Below, piece after piece: positions 5,711 to 6,606 of a stretch of DNA of 6,606 bases. The position numbers and the translations under genes are program-made. Below the pieces are notes generated by a model. It searched no databases. It was not told where the DNA came from and worked only from the letters and a program-made list of their open reading frames with translations. How positions within the stretch are numbered: the stretch's first letter is position 1; each line of letters opens with the position of its first letter. Source of the DNA: Pseudomonadales bacterium (GTDB taxonomy: Bacteria; Pseudomonadota; Gammaproteobacteria; Pseudomonadales; Litorivicinaceae); the NCBI GenBank assembly GCA_012269655.1, contig JAAXJV010000017.1, positions 1 through 6,606 of the forward strand. Direction: 5' to 3'.

Positions 5711-6606
5711 GGTCACGCCTTCAGGGGCCTTATTACGCCGCAGGTTTTCCCGCAACATCAGCAAACAGGGGGTCAAAAAGAGCGTGAGCAGCGTCGCAAA
5801 GGCCATACCCCCAGCAATGGTGCTGGATAACTGAGTCCACCATTGGCTCGACGGCGCACCGACCAAGACCTCCATCTCAAAAATCTTAATCGTCAACGCA
5901 AATACCATTGGCATCAGGCCTAAGATAGTGGTGATTGAAGTGAGTAACACAGGCCGTGCGCGTTGAACTGAAGTGCGCAGAATCGCCTCCATGGGCGCCA
6001 CGCCTTGCTTGCGCATGCCGTTGAAGGTGTCAATCAGCACAATGTTGTTATTGACCACAATGCCAGCTAACGAGATCACGCCAATACCGCACATCACGAT
6101 GCCAAAAGGCTGGGCCGTGACCATCAACCCCAAGAACACACCGGCCGTCGAGAAGACGATCGCACTCATCACCAGGCCCGCCTGATAGAAACTGTTGAAC
6201 TGGGTCACCAGAATCAAGGTCATCAAGAACAATGCAGTAACAAATGCACCACCCAGAAAGCTCATGGCTTCTTGTTGATCGGCGTCCTGACCTTTGAAAT
6301 TCACTTCGACACCAGCCGGGAAACTGGATTGAGCAATCAGTTCTTTTAATTGCCCAATCACATCGTCCGCCAACAGACCCTCTTCGACCCCGGCTTGAAT
6401 GGTCAACACACGAGTACTGTCGACCCGCTCGATGTTGCCAGTCTTTTGTTGTGGTTTGATTTGGATAAAGTTACTGGCGGGGACCGATCCCAGCGCCGTA
6501 GGAATCCGCAACCGACTCAACTCATCCAGGCTGCGCTGCTCGGGTGGGAACCGCAGACGAATTTCCAGTTCTTCGTCGGTATCGTCTGGACGGTATTCGG
6601 TTAGCA
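5687..6606 (-). CDS. RND-family efflux transporter inner-membrane subunit, C-terminal part (5' end outside window)
   Basis: The last 306 or so codons of an AcrB/HAE1-like proton-driven efflux pump, normally about 1,020-1,060 residues. The frame is open through the right edge. The first residues, YRPDDTDEELEIRLRFPPEQRSLDEL, followed by RIPTALGSVPASNF, belong to the periplasmic porter/docking region and are typical of the family. Then come five membrane helices (fragment positions about 116-134, 141-161, 168-193, 218-237 and 261-283), equal to TM8-TM12. TM10 holds GIVVNNNIVLIDTFN, the conserved C-half signature, followed by RTSVQRARPVLLTSITTILGLMPM before and in TM11, and GAPSSQWWTQLSSTIAGGMAFATLLTLFLTP into TM12. 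A TTG at 6518-6520 is not a real start, because conserved coding sequence continues upstream. The partner membrane-fusion protein would lie beyond the right edge if at all. Substrate unknown. Confidence 0.95.
   Translation of the reverse strand, partial: LTEYRPDDTDEELEIRLRFPPEQRSLDELSRLRIPTALGSVPASNFIQIKPQQKTGNIERVDSTRVLTIQAGVEEGLLADDVIGQLKELIAQSSFPAGVEVNFKGQDADQQEAMSFLGGAFVTALFLMTLILVTQFNSFYQAGLVMSAIVFSTAGVFLGLMVTAQPFGIVMCGIGVISLAGIVVNNNIVLIDTFNGMRKQGVAPMEAILRTSVQRARPVLLTSITTILGLMPMVFALTIKIFEMEVLVGAPSSQWWTQLSSTIAGGMAFATLLTLFLTPCLLMLRENLRRNKAPEGVTLSAGVKV

Noticed and set aside
6518..6520. TTG as the start of a short RND-like protein
   Set aside because: The frame stays open to the right edge and upstream residues (FPPEQRSLDEL) fit the RND family, so this is an internal leucine of a longer gene.

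Overview
The window looks like chromosomal DNA from a Gram-negative bacterium, most likely a gammaproteobacterium and probably marine or aquatic. The evidence is a YqiA-type esterase (a family found mainly in gammaproteobacteria), an RND efflux pump, a Sec-secreted periplasmic sugar-binding protein, and balanced base composition (about half G+C by eye). Genus cannot be named from the sequence alone. Coding density is very high: no stretch over 300 bases lacks a gene, and the longest gap is 91 bases.

Layout, right to left. From the right edge to 5687 (- strand) is the C-terminal part of an RND-family inner-membrane efflux transporter, cut at its 5' end by the window. Converging on it is yqiA (5156-5710, + strand); the two 3' ends overlap by 24 bases. 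A 67-base divergent gap (5089-5155) separates yqiA from a run of five genes, all on the - strand and reading towards the left edge: a TPR-repeat protein with an unrecognised C-terminal domain (5088-4084, TTG start), a protein made of two tandem SnoaL/NTF2-like domains (4011-2989), a periplasmic substrate-binding protein of the family 1 (sugar) type (2897-1659), and two inner-membrane permeases of the MalF/UgpA and MalG/UgpE type (1586-561, and 561 to the left edge, where it is cut just before its EAA loop).

Together the last three genes encode most of a binding-protein-dependent ABC importer, probably for a sugar, polyol or glycoside. The ATPase (MalK/UgpC type) and any catabolic enzymes are not in view and would be expected beyond the left edge. 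The SnoaL-like protein just upstream of the binding-protein gene may act on the imported compound, but its reaction is unknown. Visible regulatory structure includes a near-perfect palindrome with a central CG ahead of the SnoaL-like gene (LacI-family-operator-like), a strong ribosome binding site that fixes the binding-protein start, a stable hairpin with a UUCG loop between the binding-protein and first permease genes, and a one-base stop/start overlap between the two permeases.

I see no tRNA, rRNA, CRISPR array, insertion sequence, phage gene or obvious defence system. The most interesting parts are the tandem SnoaL-like protein, the TPR protein next to a sugar importer, and the RNA/operator structures in the short gaps.
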